Notes: generated by a model from the sequence alone, not told the origin. Counted from the stretch's first letter, positions 43,054 to 52,493 are shown. The stretch: DNA of 62,334 bases from Desulfovibrio sp. Huiquan2017 (GCF_017351175.1 NZ_JAFMPN010000022.1:1-62334); one strand, 5' to 3'. A program made the numbers and translations.

Positions 43054-43136
43054 CCCTTGCCATGCGATTTTTCACAACGGAAAGGGAGGCAACGAGAGAC
43101 GTTGCTTTGGGGGCGGTTCCGGGGCCTGGGCATCTC

Positions 43137-45344
43137 TTATTTCGTTTTGAGAGTGAAGACGCAGTCCCACCCGCAATCGGGCGGATCCGCTTTCAGGTGA
43201 GCGCAGCGCTCGCTGTACAGGTCGCAAAGGACTTGGTCCCGGCCGAGTTCGCCAAGTTCGCAGAACAAGGTTTCAGCGGTGACGAAATCACGGTCCTCAT
43301 AGGCCTGATGGGCGCGTTCGTGGAGCGAGAGTTCTTCGCGTCGCGCCTCGGCTTCTTCCAGAGTATACACGGTGTAGATGGTTACGGGCTTTTCCTTGCC
43401 CTTGACCCGCACATTGTCCAGGATGCGAAAGTAGTAACCGTCTCCGCAGGCGTCCTTGACGGCCTGGCTGACCACGATTTTCTGGCCGTAGTACTTGGTC
43501 AGCCCTTCCAGGCGCGAAGCGAGGTTCACGTTGTCGCCGATAAGGGTGTAGTCGAAGAGGTCGGCCGAACCCATGTTTCCCACGCGCACCAGGCCGCAGT
43601 GAATGCCGATGCCCACGGCGATGGTGAATCCGTATTTTTCCTGGAAACGCTCGTTGAGCTCTTCGAGTTTGCGCTGCTGCGCCAGGGCCGCGTGCAGGGA
43701 TTTTTCCTGATGGTTCTCGATGTCCAGGGGCGCATTCCAGAAGGCCATGACCGCGTCGCCGATAAACTTGTCCAGCGTGCCCTCGTGTTCGGTGATGATT
43801 CGGGTCATGGGCGTCAGGTAGTCGTGAAGCAGGTTCGTGACCTGGGTAGGGGAGAGCTTTTCGGACAGGGAGGTGAAATTGCGCACGTCCGAGAACTGGA
43901 TGGTGATTTCCTTTTCCTGCCCCTCCAGGCTCAACGTGTCGGGGTTGTCCATGATCTGCGAGATGACCGAGGGAGCAAGGTAATGGGCAAAGGCCCTGTG
44001 GATGTACCGTTTGGCGATTTCCTCGCGCCAGAACTTGATCATGGTCAGGGTGATGAAGGTCAACCCCAAGGTAAGGTAAGAGTACATGGGCGAAATAAAA
44101 TAATTTTGCTCCCTGTAGAAGAAGACGGCTCCGTACCACATGGCGCCCCCCATGCCGAGCACTGGCAGGATGATCCAGGACGCCCGGGTCCACACGAGCA
44201 GGAATGTGGTAACCAGGCCCCCCAGCAGTATGCCGAGGAATTCCAGGCCGGGAGCCCAGTCCGGCACCGAAAGGACCTGGTCGGAGAGGATGTTGTCGAG
44301 GAGGGTGGCGTGGGCTTCCACACCGGGAAAACTCGGATCCAGCGGCGTGGCCCGGATGTCCTTGAGCCCCGAGGCCGAAGTGCCGATGAAGGCTATCTTG
44401 CCGCGCAGGCAGCCGGGCGGCAATGTCCTGGCGAGCACGTCCGAGGCCGAAATGTATTCGAAGGTCCGCATGGGCCCTCGATAGTTGATGAGCATCTGCC
44501 CGCCGGCATCCGTGGGAATGACCATGTCGTTGAGCTTGATGCTTTCGATGCCCACGGGAGACATCTTGATGATGAGGTTTTGTTCTCCCGAGGCCAGCAT
44601 GAGGGTGGCCAGGGCCAAGCTGGGGTAAAAATGCCCGTTGTAGCTATAGAGCACGGGCATGCGGCGGTATACGGAATCCGGATCCGGATTGATGGTTATG
44701 AAGCCGCATTTCGGGGCCGCTTCGGCCAGGATCGGGATAGGGCAGACCAACTGCTCTCCCTTGGGCAGACAGTCGTGGGGGGACGGCGCGCCGGGAGGCG
44801 ACAGGACGGCCACCTTGGCGGGCCGCACCCGGCAATCGTGTTCGGCTACGGCTTTGTCTCGGCTGAAGTCAAAACCGAGGACATAAGGGCCACCCGTGAG
44901 ATTGTGGGCCAGCAACTCGTCGTAATCCATGAGGTCTTTGGGCAACCCCTCGAAACGCATGTCGATGTGGAGTTCGCGCTTGACGTCGGCTTGCATGATC
45001 TGCGGCGACGTCCGGTCCGGTTCGCTGAAGATGATGTCCGAGGCCACGGCGACGGCCCCATAGGAGGTCAGATACTTCAACAGCAGGGCCACACGGTAGC
45101 GCGGCCAGGGCCATTGGCCGAGTTCGGACAGGCTTTTTTCGTCCAGGTCGATGATCACCGGGACGTTGGTGGCTGGTGGCTGGTGGTATTGGCGAAGGTA
45201 GTTGTCGTAGATCTTCAGGTTGAGCAGATACAGGAATTTCGGCTGGCTGATGTACAGCACACTCATAATCGCGGCGACCGATATACCTGCCCCCAGGAGT
45301 ATCAGTTGGTCCTTCTTGAATATTCGTTTCAGCAGTTCCAGCAT
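43137..45344 (-). CDS. CHASE2-domain adenylate/guanylate cyclase
   Basis: In this 735-residue membrane protein a first membrane helix (about 14-34) is followed by an extracytoplasmic CHASE2 domain (about 40-340) with VPVIIDLDEKSLSELGQWPW and FIGTSASGLKDIRATPLDPS. Three membrane helices (about 345-420) follow, then a class III cyclase domain (about 455-635). Catalytic motifs are IQFSDVRNFTSLSEKLS, LDKFIGDAVMAFWNAP and YTLIGDNVNLASRLEG, with both metal Asp residues. A C-terminal helical tail follows. It would turn an outside signal into cAMP. Confidence 0.92.
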   Translation of the reverse strand: MLELLKRIFKKDQLILLGAGISVAAIMSVLYISQPKFLYLLNLKIYDNYLRQYHQPPATNVPVIIDLDEKSLSELGQWPWPRYRVALLLKYLTSYGAVAVASDIIFSEPDRTSPQIMQADVKRELHIDMRFEGLPKDLMDYDELLAHNLTGGPYVLGFDFSRDKAVAEHDCRVRPAKVAVLSPPGAPSPHDCLPKGEQLVCPIPILAEAAPKCGFITINPDPDSVYRRMPVLYSYNGHFYPSLALATLMLASGEQNLIIKMSPVGIESIKLNDMVIPTDAGGQMLINYRGPMRTFEYISASDVLARTLPPGCLRGKIAFIGTSASGLKDIRATPLDPSFPGVEAHATLLDNILSDQVLSVPDWAPGLEFLGILLGGLVTTFLLVWTRASWIILPVLGMGGAMWYGAVFFYREQNYFISPMYSYLTLGLTFITLTMIKFWREEIAKRYIHRAFAHYLAPSVISQIMDNPDTLSLEGQEKEITIQFSDVRNFTSLSEKLSPTQVTNLLHDYLTPMTRIITEHEGTLDKFIGDAVMAFWNAPLDIENHQEKSLHAALAQQRKLEELNERFQEKYGFTIAVGIGIHCGLVRVGNMGSADLFDYTLIGDNVNLASRLEGLTKYYGQKIVVSQAVKDACGDGYYFRILDNVRVKGKEKPVTIYTVYTLEEAEARREELSLHERAHQAYEDRDFVTAETLFCELGELGRDQVLCDLYSERCAHLKADPPDCGWDCVFTLKTK

Positions 45345-45492
45345 GGCTACCGACCGCGATGATTGTTATATAATTGATTATTACAGATAACCATCCGCGT
45401 ATAAAGAAAAAGCTGCCATGTCTGCAAAAAAAGCCGCGTGGCGGCAAAGGCTGAGAAAAGCGTCTTGCATTTCGGTTGACTGCGCCGCACGC

Positions 45493-46215
45493 CTAGATGT
45501 TCCGATAGAGCATCATGCAGCCGAGCAGGAAGACCAGGCCCAGGGTGAGCTGGCGATACCCCCGGTCGGAGAGGTGCTCATAGGCCTTGGCGCCGAGAAA
45601 GATGCCGGCCAGCAGGGCGGGCAGGGAAAGGGCGTAGAGGTGCAACACTTCGCTCGTGATCATGCCGGATGCGGCCTGAAGGGAAATGATGAGTAGGCCG
45701 GACAGGGCGAAGAAACTGGCCAATGTGGCCTTGGCTTGCTCCTTTGTCCAGGATTGCAGGGCGGTATAAATGATGACCGGCGGGCCGCCGACGCCCAGAC
45801 TGCCACCGAGCAGTCCCGAGCAGAACCCGGCCAGGACTGTCAGCGGCGTCCCGGAGTTCCGGGGTTTCGGTCTGGATAAAAACTGATGGCCGGTGAAGAG
45901 TACCGTGATAATGCCCACAACGATGGACAGTCCCTGGGCGGGAGCATGCTGGAGGGCATAGACCCCCAGCGGGATGCCGGTCATACCTGCGGCCATCAGT
46001 GTGAAAGCGCATTTGAGTTGGACACTCTTGCGCAATCGCACGCTCAGGTAGAGACTGATGATCACCGCCAGAAGGCTCATGAGGGGCACGCTGGTTTTGA
46101 TGCTCAGAAAGAATCCGAGCAGGGGGATGGCGATAAGGCCGAATCCGAACCCGGTCATGCCCTGAAGAAAAGCGGCGGCGAGCACTATGAAGAAGACAGC
46201 GGTTGTTTCGAGCAT
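45493..46215 (-). CDS. TauE/SafE-family sulfite/anion exporter
   Basis: The membrane protein (240 residues from 46215) has eight or so hydrophobic segments and the family's two repeats: FLQGMTGFGFGLIAIPLLGF near the N terminus and AGFCSGLLGGSLGVGGPPVI in the middle. The family exports sulfite, sulfoacetate or other organosulfur anions. The start is uncertain: 46215 begins right at the first helix, 46233 and 46302 are also in frame, and none has a strong ribosome site. Confidence 0.87.
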   Translation of the reverse strand: MLETTAVFFIVLAAAFLQGMTGFGFGLIAIPLLGFFLSIKTSVPLMSLLAVIISLYLSVRLRKSVQLKCAFTLMAAGMTGIPLGVYALQHAPAQGLSIVVGIITVLFTGHQFLSRPKPRNSGTPLTVLAGFCSGLLGGSLGVGGPPVIIYTALQSWTKEQAKATLASFFALSGLLIISLQAASGMITSEVLHLYALSLPALLAGIFLGAKAYEHLSDRGYRQLTLGLVFLLGCMMLYRNI

Positions 46216-46365
46216 GGACCGTGGGTACTGCATTTGTGTCCGGCTGCCAATGGGCGGACGGCCAAATAGGACGGAAAAACAGTTGCCACCAAATTGGCTC
46301 ACAGGGTATAGCTATCTACAAATGCGAATCCGTTTTTAACTAATCCTAGTTTTTCAGGAGGTTGA

Positions 46366-46551
<186 letters not shown>

Positions 46552-46562
46552 TTAAATTGCTG

Positions 46563-46599
46563 AAAAAAAAGACCGCCTCGGAAAGGCGGTCTTTTTTTC
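46563..46599 (+). terminator. Bidirectional intrinsic terminator
   Basis: An A run, GACCGCCT-CGGAA-AGGCGGTC and a T run make a stem that works on both strands. It serves the ferredoxin gene (plus) and the lipoprotein gene (minus), which converge here. Confidence 0.92.
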
Positions 46600-46614
46600 G
46601 TCTGCGGAAAGCGG

Positions 46615-47061
46615 CTACTGCATGCCGGAAAAAATCGTCCGCACCTCCTCGATGCGGTCGCGGCTGCCCGTGAAATCCAGGAATTCGCCTCGAGACAGGG
46701 CGTGAACCTGGATCAGCCCCGCCTGTGGATCGTAGTAGAATTCCGCATCGTCCATGGTGCGCAATACGCTGCTCTTGAATTCGGCGCGCAGGTAGTTGCC
46801 CTCGGTCAGGAGCACCTTGCCGCCAAACACGGATTCCACGGCGTTGCCCAAATCGACCATTACCTTGTTAGGATCCCCTGAGGCTTTGATCGGGTTGATT
46901 TTGTTCTTGGCGTCGGTGGCCTGCGAGGAAACGCAATCCACGTTGTCCGGGCAGACAGCGAACCGGCCATCGGTCATGCCCAGGTTCGGGATCTTGGTGG
47001 AGCAGGCGAAAAGGGCTGCCAGGGAGACGACGAGCAGGAAGGTCACAAGTGGCTGTTTCAT
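46615..47061 (-). CDS. DUF1499-domain lipoprotein
   Basis: The 148-residue protein begins with a lipoprotein signal (LAALFAC) and carries a DUF1499 domain: FAVCPDNVDCVSSQATDAKN at the N terminus, then AEFKSSVLRTMDDAEFYYDP and IQVHALSRGEFLDFTGSRDR. The family is of unknown function. I chose 47061 because the lipoprotein signal starts there; an open frame upstream to 47511 overlaps the EamA gene and is not coding. Confidence 0.87.
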   Translation of the reverse strand: MKQPLVTFLLVVSLAALFACSTKIPNLGMTDGRFAVCPDNVDCVSSQATDAKNKINPIKASGDPNKVMVDLGNAVESVFGGKVLLTEGNYLRAEFKSSVLRTMDDAEFYYDPQAGLIQVHALSRGEFLDFTGSRDRIEEVRTIFSGMQ

Positions 47062-47123
47062 GGGCTTCAATCTATTGTGAAACCGAATGAAAAAGCAACC
47101 CCTTTTCCATGAGAGGGAGAGGA

Positions 47124-48029
47124 TCAGTGGGAACGGGTGGCCATGACCACGCCGCTGAAAATGAGTGCGAATCCCACTCCGTGAACCATGGTTATGGGCT
47201 GGCCGAGCAGCAGCCATGCCCCGACCCCACTGAAAACCGGTATAAAATACTGAAGCAGGGCGGCGTTGTCGGGGCCGATGTGCATAATGGCGAAGTCCCA
47301 AAGGGAAAAGGCCGCCAGCGAGGCCAGGATGCCTACGTATAGGATGACGACGAATACGGCCGGTGTGAAGCTCCAGGTCGGGGCGAAATATTGTTCCGCC
47401 AGCGCCGCCGGGAGGAGGGGGAGGGTCCCCAGGAAAAAGGTCGCGCCGAGATAGGCCTTGCGGCTGATGGTCGCGGGCTTGCGTTTGACCAGGATGGAAT
47501 ACACGGCCCACAGGAGTCCGGCCAGAAGCATGACGACGTCACCCGCGTGGAAGGCCATGTGGATGAGTACGTCGAGGCTCCCCCTGGTGGCGACGACCAG
47601 CATACCCGTAAGGGCGATGGCCAGTCCGGCCCAACGGAGCGGGGTGATGCGTTTCTTAAGGCAAATGCGCGTCAGGATGACCACGAAGACCGGGGTGGAG
47701 GAGGCGAACAGGGCCATGTTCACGGTACCCGTGGTGCGTGCACTGACGTAAACCAGGGTGTTGAACAGGGTTATGCCGGTTATGGCGGCGGCCAGCAATT
47801 CCCACCGATGGTCGAGCAGGGCCTGCATGTCGCGCCGCATGTCGCGCAGGACGAAGGGCAGAAAGGCCGCGGTGGCCGTGATCCAGCGCAGGGCGGCCAG
47901 GGTCACGGGCGGAATATCGTTCACGAACCCGCTGGCGATGAGAAAGTTCCCGGACCAGATGGTTACGGCGAGCAGGGCGAAGAAAAATCCCAAGGAACGG
48001 TTGCCGGGCATGGAAGACGGATAGTCCAA
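47124..48029 (-). CDS. EamA/DMT-family transporter
   Basis: The 301-residue protein has about ten membrane helices in two EamA repeats. The first starts FFALLAVTIWSGNFLIASGF and the second VMLLAGLLWAVYSILVKRKP, with a late FSGVGAWLLLGQPITMVHGV. Members export amino acids or other metabolites; the substrate is not known here. It lies 20 bp downstream of the alkyltransferase-like gene, so the two may share a transcript. Confidence 0.9.
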   Translation of the reverse strand: MDYPSSMPGNRSLGFFFALLAVTIWSGNFLIASGFVNDIPPVTLAALRWITATAAFLPFVLRDMRRDMQALLDHRWELLAAAITGITLFNTLVYVSARTTGTVNMALFASSTPVFVVILTRICLKKRITPLRWAGLAIALTGMLVVATRGSLDVLIHMAFHAGDVVMLLAGLLWAVYSILVKRKPATISRKAYLGATFFLGTLPLLPAALAEQYFAPTWSFTPAVFVVILYVGILASLAAFSLWDFAIMHIGPDNAALLQYFIPVFSGVGAWLLLGQPITMVHGVGFALIFSGVVMATRSH

Positions 48030-48049
48030 GCGGAACGACTTGGCAATCG

Positions 48050-48382
48050 CTATGTGCCCGGAGTCGGCGGCTTTACAGAGGGCCAGCCGAAGCGGCCCAG
48101 GTCGATACGGCCCGTCTCGTCGAACCGGACGCCCTCGGCCAGGAGGAGCCGCTTCTGCTCGTCATGTCCCTGGAACCTGCCCAGGGAAATTCTTCCTTCG
48201 CGGTTGATGACCCGGTGCCAGGGTAGATTTTCCGTGCGCGAACAGGAATGCAGGATTCTGGACACCTGGCGCGCACCCCGCCGATTGCCTGCCAGGGCCG
48301 CCACGGTGCCGTAAGTACTCACTCGGCCTTTGGGGATGGCCCGGATGGTCTCGATGATCTTCTGGGTGAACGGGGAAGCCAT
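48050..48382 (-). CDS. Alkyltransferase-like protein (ATL; MGMT fold without catalytic Cys)
   Basis: The 110-residue protein matches the DNA-binding domain of O6-alkylguanine alkyltransferases: TIRAIPKGRVSTYGTVAALA and RRGARQVSRIL. The active-site motif PCHRV reads PWHRVINREGRISLG, with Trp in place of the acceptor Cys. Such ATL proteins cannot transfer alkyl groups; they bind O6-alkylguanine and hand it to nucleotide excision repair. The length (about 110) fits this class. Confidence 0.93.
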   Translation of the reverse strand: MASPFTQKIIETIRAIPKGRVSTYGTVAALAGNRRGARQVSRILHSCSRTENLPWHRVINREGRISLGRFQGHDEQKRLLLAEGVRFDETGRIDLGRFGWPSVKPPTPGT

Positions 48383-48428
48383 GAGAGTGGATACATCGTC
48401 GAGCGGCCGGAAGGCAAGGGATCCGGGA

Positions 48429-49139
48429 TCAGAAGAACGCGGCCCATAGGCCGGACAGGGGCATGACCAGGAGCAGGGCTGGGATCATGCTCGCCACCGG
48501 GAACTGCTTGATGCCACAAATACGGAATCCCGTGGCCAGCATGATCAGCCCGCCGCAGGCCGAGAAGTCGGCCAGCATATCCGGAGTGGTCAGGGGCAGG
48601 ATCAGGGCCGAGGCGTAGTAGAGCAGGGCCTGCACGGCCAGTTGCGGAATCACCAGGATACCCACGGACAATCCCATGGTGGAGGCAAAGATGGGGGCCG
48701 TGAACAGGTCGAGGATGGCTTTGACGATGAGCAGGGTCGGGTCGCCGGTCATGCCTTCGCTCATGGCTCCGTATACGCCCGTGCCGCTCAGGCAGAAGAG
48801 GACAAGTAGGGCTACGAACTTGTCCAGGAATTCCTCCTGGCTGAGGTCGCCGCTGGGCCGGATGACCTTGTCGATGAGTGTGCGGGTCTTGCCCGCGCCC
48901 TTCTGGACCAGGGATTCCAACTGGACGAGTTCGCCGAGCACGGAGCCGACCACCAAAGCCAGAACCACCGGGGCCAGGAATTTGACCTTGATGATCATGG
49001 CTACGCCCAACCCCATGGAGGCGCAGCCGAAGACCATGGGCATTTTGAGCCGCAGGTTCATGCTCAATTTGGGGCCGAGAAGCGCCCCGGCTACACTGCC
49101 TACGACCAAAGCCGCACCGTTGACGAGAGGACCGATCAT
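48429..49139 (-). CDS. DUF554 (YqgA-like) membrane protein
   Basis: The protein (236 residues from 49139) starts MIGPLVNGAALVVGSVAGAL, the usual DUF554 N terminus, and has about six membrane segments with SGTGVYGAMSEGMTGDPTLL and DFSACGGLIMLATGFRICGI. The role of the family is unknown, though transport is often suggested. An ATG at 49247 would add residues without similarity. Confidence 0.9.
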   Translation of the reverse strand: MIGPLVNGAALVVGSVAGALLGPKLSMNLRLKMPMVFGCASMGLGVAMIIKVKFLAPVVLALVVGSVLGELVQLESLVQKGAGKTRTLIDKVIRPSGDLSQEEFLDKFVALLVLFCLSGTGVYGAMSEGMTGDPTLLIVKAILDLFTAPIFASTMGLSVGILVIPQLAVQALLYYASALILPLTTPDMLADFSACGGLIMLATGFRICGIKQFPVASMIPALLLVMPLSGLWAAFF

Positions 49140-49266
49140 GCAAGAATCCTTGTGCTGGACGTGAAAAAAACGCGTCCGCATGTTTTGAAGATGAAGAAAC
49201 AAGCGGTTATCGACGTTGTTGAGCGTCGTTGAGATTTGCCGAATCAAGAGGAAACAGGAGGCGGGA

Positions 49267-49584
49267 TCAACTGTCCGAGGTGAAGCCGAATTCGATCTCC
49301 GATTTGGTGTAGAAGACGCGCAGGCCGCTTTCTGCGAATCGGGTCATGAGCGCGTCGCATTCTTCGCCGGTCAGAGCCAGGGCCACCTGCACGGGCGGAT
49401 CTTCGAGGTCGAAGAAGTTGTCCGAATGGAATCGGCCGTCGTGCCCGAACCCTTCCTTGCCCGAAAACAGGGTCGCGCCGCGCACGCCGATATGCCGGGC
49501 CTGCTCGACGATCCATGTGGCCACGGGCAAGCCGTCGTGTTCGCGGCTCTGCTGGGTAAAAAAGGTAACGAAATATCCTTGCAT
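49267..49584 (-). CDS. DUF190 family (PII-like) protein
   Basis: The 105-residue protein appears to belong to DUF190: YFVTFFTQQSREHDGLPVAT, ATWIVEQARHIGVRGATLFS and KEGFGHDGRFHSDNFFDLED. The fold resembles PII signal proteins and members often sit by crcB fluoride channels; no crcB is present here. I chose 49584, where the conserved region starts; the longer frame to 49716 has no support. Confidence 0.78.
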   Translation of the reverse strand: MQGYFVTFFTQQSREHDGLPVATWIVEQARHIGVRGATLFSGKEGFGHDGRFHSDNFFDLEDPPVQVALALTGEECDALMTRFAESGLRVFYTKSEIEFGFTSDS

Positions 49585-49788
49585 CGCGTCAATCCTGGGC
49601 TGGGAGATGTAAAAATGGGGCCATCGGCTGGGAACGAGAATCGTTCGGCGCGGACCGGGGACGGGAAAATTCCGTCTGAACGACGAAACGCTACACCCGA
49701 CCGGGACGGGACTCAACCCATTACTGAAACGGGGAGGTTTTGGCTGACAATAACCTATAATAATGTGCTTTATTCTGGAGTATTCGTC

Positions 49789-50598
49789 TTAGCCCAGGGC
49801 CACATCCAAGATCATCATTACCGTAAAGCCGAAGACCACGCCCATGGTGGCCAGGTCGCCGTTGCCCGAAGATTGGGACTCGGGGATGACCTCTTCCACA
49901 ACGACAAAGATCATGGCGCCTGCGGCAAAGGCCAAGGCGTAGGGCAGCAGGGGCCGGGCCACAAGCACAGCGGCCGCGCCCAGCACAGCGGCCATGGGTT
50001 CAACCATGCCCGAGGCCTGACCGTACATGAAGGATTTCATGCGCGACATGCCCTCGCGGCGCAGGGGGACGGCCACGGCTGTCCCCTCGGGAAAATTCTG
50101 GATGCCGATGCCCATGGCCAGGGAGATGGCGCCGGCCATATTGGCGCTGTCGAGCCCGGCGGCCACGGCTCCAAAGGCCACGCCCACGGCCAGCCCCTCC
50201 GGGATGTTGTGCAGCGTGATGGCCGTGACCAGAAGGGTGCTGCGCCGCCAGCTCGTCTTGACGCCCTCTGCCTCGGACATGGGCGCGTTCAAGTGCAGAT
50301 GGGGCAAAACCATGTCCACCAGCCGGAGAAACACCGCGCCGAGCACGAACCCCACGGCCGCCGGAACGAACGCCCAGGTGCCCATGCCGCCGCTCATCTC
50401 CAGGGCCGGGGCCAGGAGCGACCAGTAGCTGGCGGCCATCATCACGCCCCCCGCGAAACCGAGCATGATGTCCAGCGTCTTCTTGGAGATATCCTTGGCC
50501 GTGAAGACCAGAGCCGCGCCGAGGGCGGTTACGCCCCAGGTGAATAGGGTAGCCAGGAAAGCTTGAAAAATGGCATTTTGCTCCATGAACCAATCCAT
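49789..50598 (-). CDS. ZIP-family metal transporter
   Basis: The 269-residue protein is a ZIP transporter of the GufA type with about eight membrane helices. The metal-site helices read AITLHNIPEGLAVGVAFGAV and GIGIQNFPEGTAVAVPLR. It should import zinc, iron or other divalent metals. I chose 50598 because AAAGGAG lies 8 bp upstream; the frame is open to 50679 without support. It is a single gene. Confidence 0.92.
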   Translation of the reverse strand: MDWFMEQNAIFQAFLATLFTWGVTALGAALVFTAKDISKKTLDIMLGFAGGVMMAASYWSLLAPALEMSGGMGTWAFVPAAVGFVLGAVFLRLVDMVLPHLHLNAPMSEAEGVKTSWRRSTLLVTAITLHNIPEGLAVGVAFGAVAAGLDSANMAGAISLAMGIGIQNFPEGTAVAVPLRREGMSRMKSFMYGQASGMVEPMAAVLGAAAVLVARPLLPYALAFAAGAMIFVVVEEVIPESQSSGNGDLATMGVVFGFTVMMILDVALG

Positions 50599-51593
50599 AC
50601 GAAGGCTCCTTTGACTGAAGACGGAACGGGCGGCGCAAGGACGATCAGGAAATGTAAAACCGAAGGGTCGCGAGGACAAGGATAAATTCGTCCGCCGACG
50701 GGCGCGGGCCGTCTCGGCGTTCTCGTTTTCCTAATGGACGTCGAGATGAAGACCGGACGGAATGCCGAAAGGGACAGGGGCGACGAGGGTGTGCATGGCA
50801 ATGTCGCGGACCTCGCCATGCGGGGAGAATGGTTTTTACCCAATGCTTAGGTGGGCCGCCCGCCTGCTTCAGTCCTCCGAAAGGCAAAAGAATTGTGGCG
50901 AGGACGATCCAGGACTATGGGTGAGTGCAGGCAATTCATTGATTTTAAAAATTATCTTTCCATATTATCCCACATTCGCGGCTTTCTCGCACTTATTTCC
51001 CGCAAGATCGGTAGGAATAAATGTTCCATGTTTCACAATTGCCGTTTGACATGCGTATCGAGTTTTTGTAGTCCAACTCCCCGGCGCATGGGAAATTCCC
51101 CCGCCCGCGCCATTTGGCAGAGAGAGTTCAATGACATGTGTCCGTCCGATTTTGTGTCGCCTTCCCTATGTTGATTGGGAAAAATAGCACAAGCGCTGGT
51201 TCTGAAATCGTCCATGGGTTTGCCGTAACGGCAGAGGGCGGTTGCGAGGCCGGGCGCGTCGAAAAGACCATGCCGGGGGGTATTTCTCCAGAGGTTTGAA
51301 ACCTCTCCTCTCCGCCGCGGGAACGCGGGGGGTCGCGATGACGCGGGCCCTTGGTTGTCGGAACCGTTTTGCATAATCGTTTGCGTCGATGTGCATCTGT
51401 TCCCGCATTGCTTTGTAGGGATCGTCTCCGTCCGAAAGGCGAACGCGCGAGACCTCTTCGGCGGCCCGAATTCGGGATTATGCCGGAGGGATACGGTGGC
51501 TTTATGCCGTGGAATGCCGCGCCATCGGATGGAACGAGTCATGGCTTGACCGGCTTTTCCGGTTTGAATCTTAAAAGAAATGGATTGAATACA
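50599..51593. other. Gene-poor stretch of about 1 kb
   Basis: I see no convincing gene in these 995 bp. The open frames present have unlike composition and no family features. The part 50930-51050 is AT-rich and could hold promoters. At 51285-51301 lies the perfect palindrome AGAGGTTT-G-AAACCTCT next to CCGCGGGAACGCGGGGG, which looks like part of a GC-rich intergenic repeat. Confidence 0.5.
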
Positions 51594-51914
51594 ATGGATA
51601 ACGCACATCGTCAGGTCGCTCCCATGCGCACCGTACCGACTGCCCGCCGCAATGTTGAACATTTCATCCCCGAAGCGGATGTCTGCACCAAGGAAATCGA
51701 TTTCGTCGTGGATAACGGCAGCATCGACTACGTCAACTTTTCGGGCGGCTGCGAAGGCAACCTTAAGGCCATCGCCGCCATGATCGAGGGCATGAACGTG
51801 GACTTCGTCCTGGACCGTTTCAGCGGCATCACCTGCGGCTCCAAGTCCACCTCCTGCATGGATCAGTTTTGCCACGCCTTGCAGGAATACAAGGCCAAAA
51901 TCCAGTCCCGGTAA
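51594..51914 (+). CDS. TSCPD-domain protein (TIGR03905-like)
   Basis: The 106-residue protein carries a stand-alone TSCPD domain: FIPEADVCTKEIDFVVDNGS, VNFSGGCEGNLKAIAAMIEG and ITCGSKSTSCMDQFCHALQE, with four or five conserved Cys. TSCPD domains also occur at the C terminus of class II ribonucleotide reductases; the free form has no proved role, perhaps metal binding. The start at 51594 lacks a strong ribosome site. Upstream in-frame codons to 51351 show no family similarity. Confidence 0.82.
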   Translation: MDNAHRQVAPMRTVPTARRNVEHFIPEADVCTKEIDFVVDNGSIDYVNFSGGCEGNLKAIAAMIEGMNVDFVLDRFSGITCGSKSTSCMDQFCHALQEYKAKIQSR

Positions 51915-51959
51915 ACCCTTCCCGTATCCGGCTTGCGCCGAATGCAGCAGGCAGAACAA

Positions 51960-51990
51960 GGGCCGACGGTTTGACCGTCGGCCCTTTTTT
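51960..51990 (+). terminator. Intrinsic terminator after TSCPD gene
   Basis: GGGCCGACGGT-TTG-ACCGTCGGCCC is a perfect 11-bp stem followed by a T run. Confidence 0.93.
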
Positions 51991-52029
51991 ATTGGCTAAT
52001 TGGTGAGAAGAGGGGCAGCGCCGCTGCGG

Positions 52030-52308
52030 TTATTTTCTGGTGTAGACGAACAGGATGATGGGTTCGGCACCGTACTCGTCATCGGCTTGAAGCCCCCTGT
52101 CGAGCAGCCGGGACATGGCTTGTTTGGCGTCGTCTTCCGAGAAAAGCAGATAGTTTATGAGGTGGCGGTCGTTCCGGCTGTCCCGGTCCGAGCCTTTCTC
52201 CTCGATGCCGACATACCAATTCTCGACAAGTCCGCCATGGTGGCCGATGTGCCGTATTGCCTGTTCCACCACGGCATCCCTGGATTTTGCTTCATGCGGA
52301 TAACTCAT
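52030..52308 (-). CDS. Hypothetical protein, 92 residues
   Basis: I do not recognise a family. From 52308, with AGGAAGTTGCCC upstream, the protein is hydrophilic, starts with a helix (HEAKSRDAVVEQAIRHIGHH) and continues LVENWYVGIEEKGSDRDSRN and LLFSEDDAKQAMSRLLDRGL. The WYVGI strand recalls the first motif of GIY-YIG-type domains but the catalytic remainder is missing, so I do not call a nuclease. It is the last chromosomal gene before the island. Confidence 0.65.
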   Translation of the reverse strand: MSYPHEAKSRDAVVEQAIRHIGHHGGLVENWYVGIEEKGSDRDSRNDRHLINYLLFSEDDAKQAMSRLLDRGLQADDEYGAEPIILFVYTRK

Positions 52309-52431
52309 GGGCAACTTCCTATAATGTAATCGGCCAGGAAGCAATGCCCGGCTTGAACCTCCCCCCGCCGAAACGATGGCGCATCAATGGCGCAAAGCTG
52401 AAAAAGCGCCGCCAAGACAGCCAAGACAACC

Positions 52432-52462
52432 AAAAAGAGACCCAGAACGTGTCCGGGTCTCT
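52432..52462 (-). terminator. Intrinsic terminator, probably the original one of tRNA-Ser
   Basis: On the minus strand AGAGACCC-GGACACGTTCT-GGGTCTCT is followed by TTTTTGG. It lies 11 bp beyond the outer att copy, on the same strand as the tRNA. Before the island inserted it would have stood right behind the tRNA gene. Confidence 0.75.
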
Positions 52463-52473
52463 TCAAACTTTCC

Positions 52474-52493
52474 TGGCGGAGAGGGTGGGATTC
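52474..52493. repeat. Distal attachment site (20-bp direct repeat)
   Basis: TGGCGGAGAGGGTGGGATTC is identical to 61862-61881, the 3' end of tRNA-Ser including CCA. Both flanking bases differ, so the exact identity is 20 bp. It marks the end of the island far from the integrase. Confidence 0.92.

Noticed and set aside
48050..48382. Active O6-methylguanine-DNA methyltransferase
   Set aside because: The acceptor Cys is replaced by Trp (PWHRV), so transferase activity is not expected.
50645..50887. 80-codon minus-strand frame upstream of the ZIP gene
   Set aside because: Its composition (many Arg and Pro) is that of antisense or non-coding GC-rich DNA, it has no ribosome site, and no family similarity is evident.
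52030..52308. GIY-YIG endonuclease
   Set aside because: Only the WYVGI strand is reminiscent; the conserved Arg and Glu of the family are not in place.
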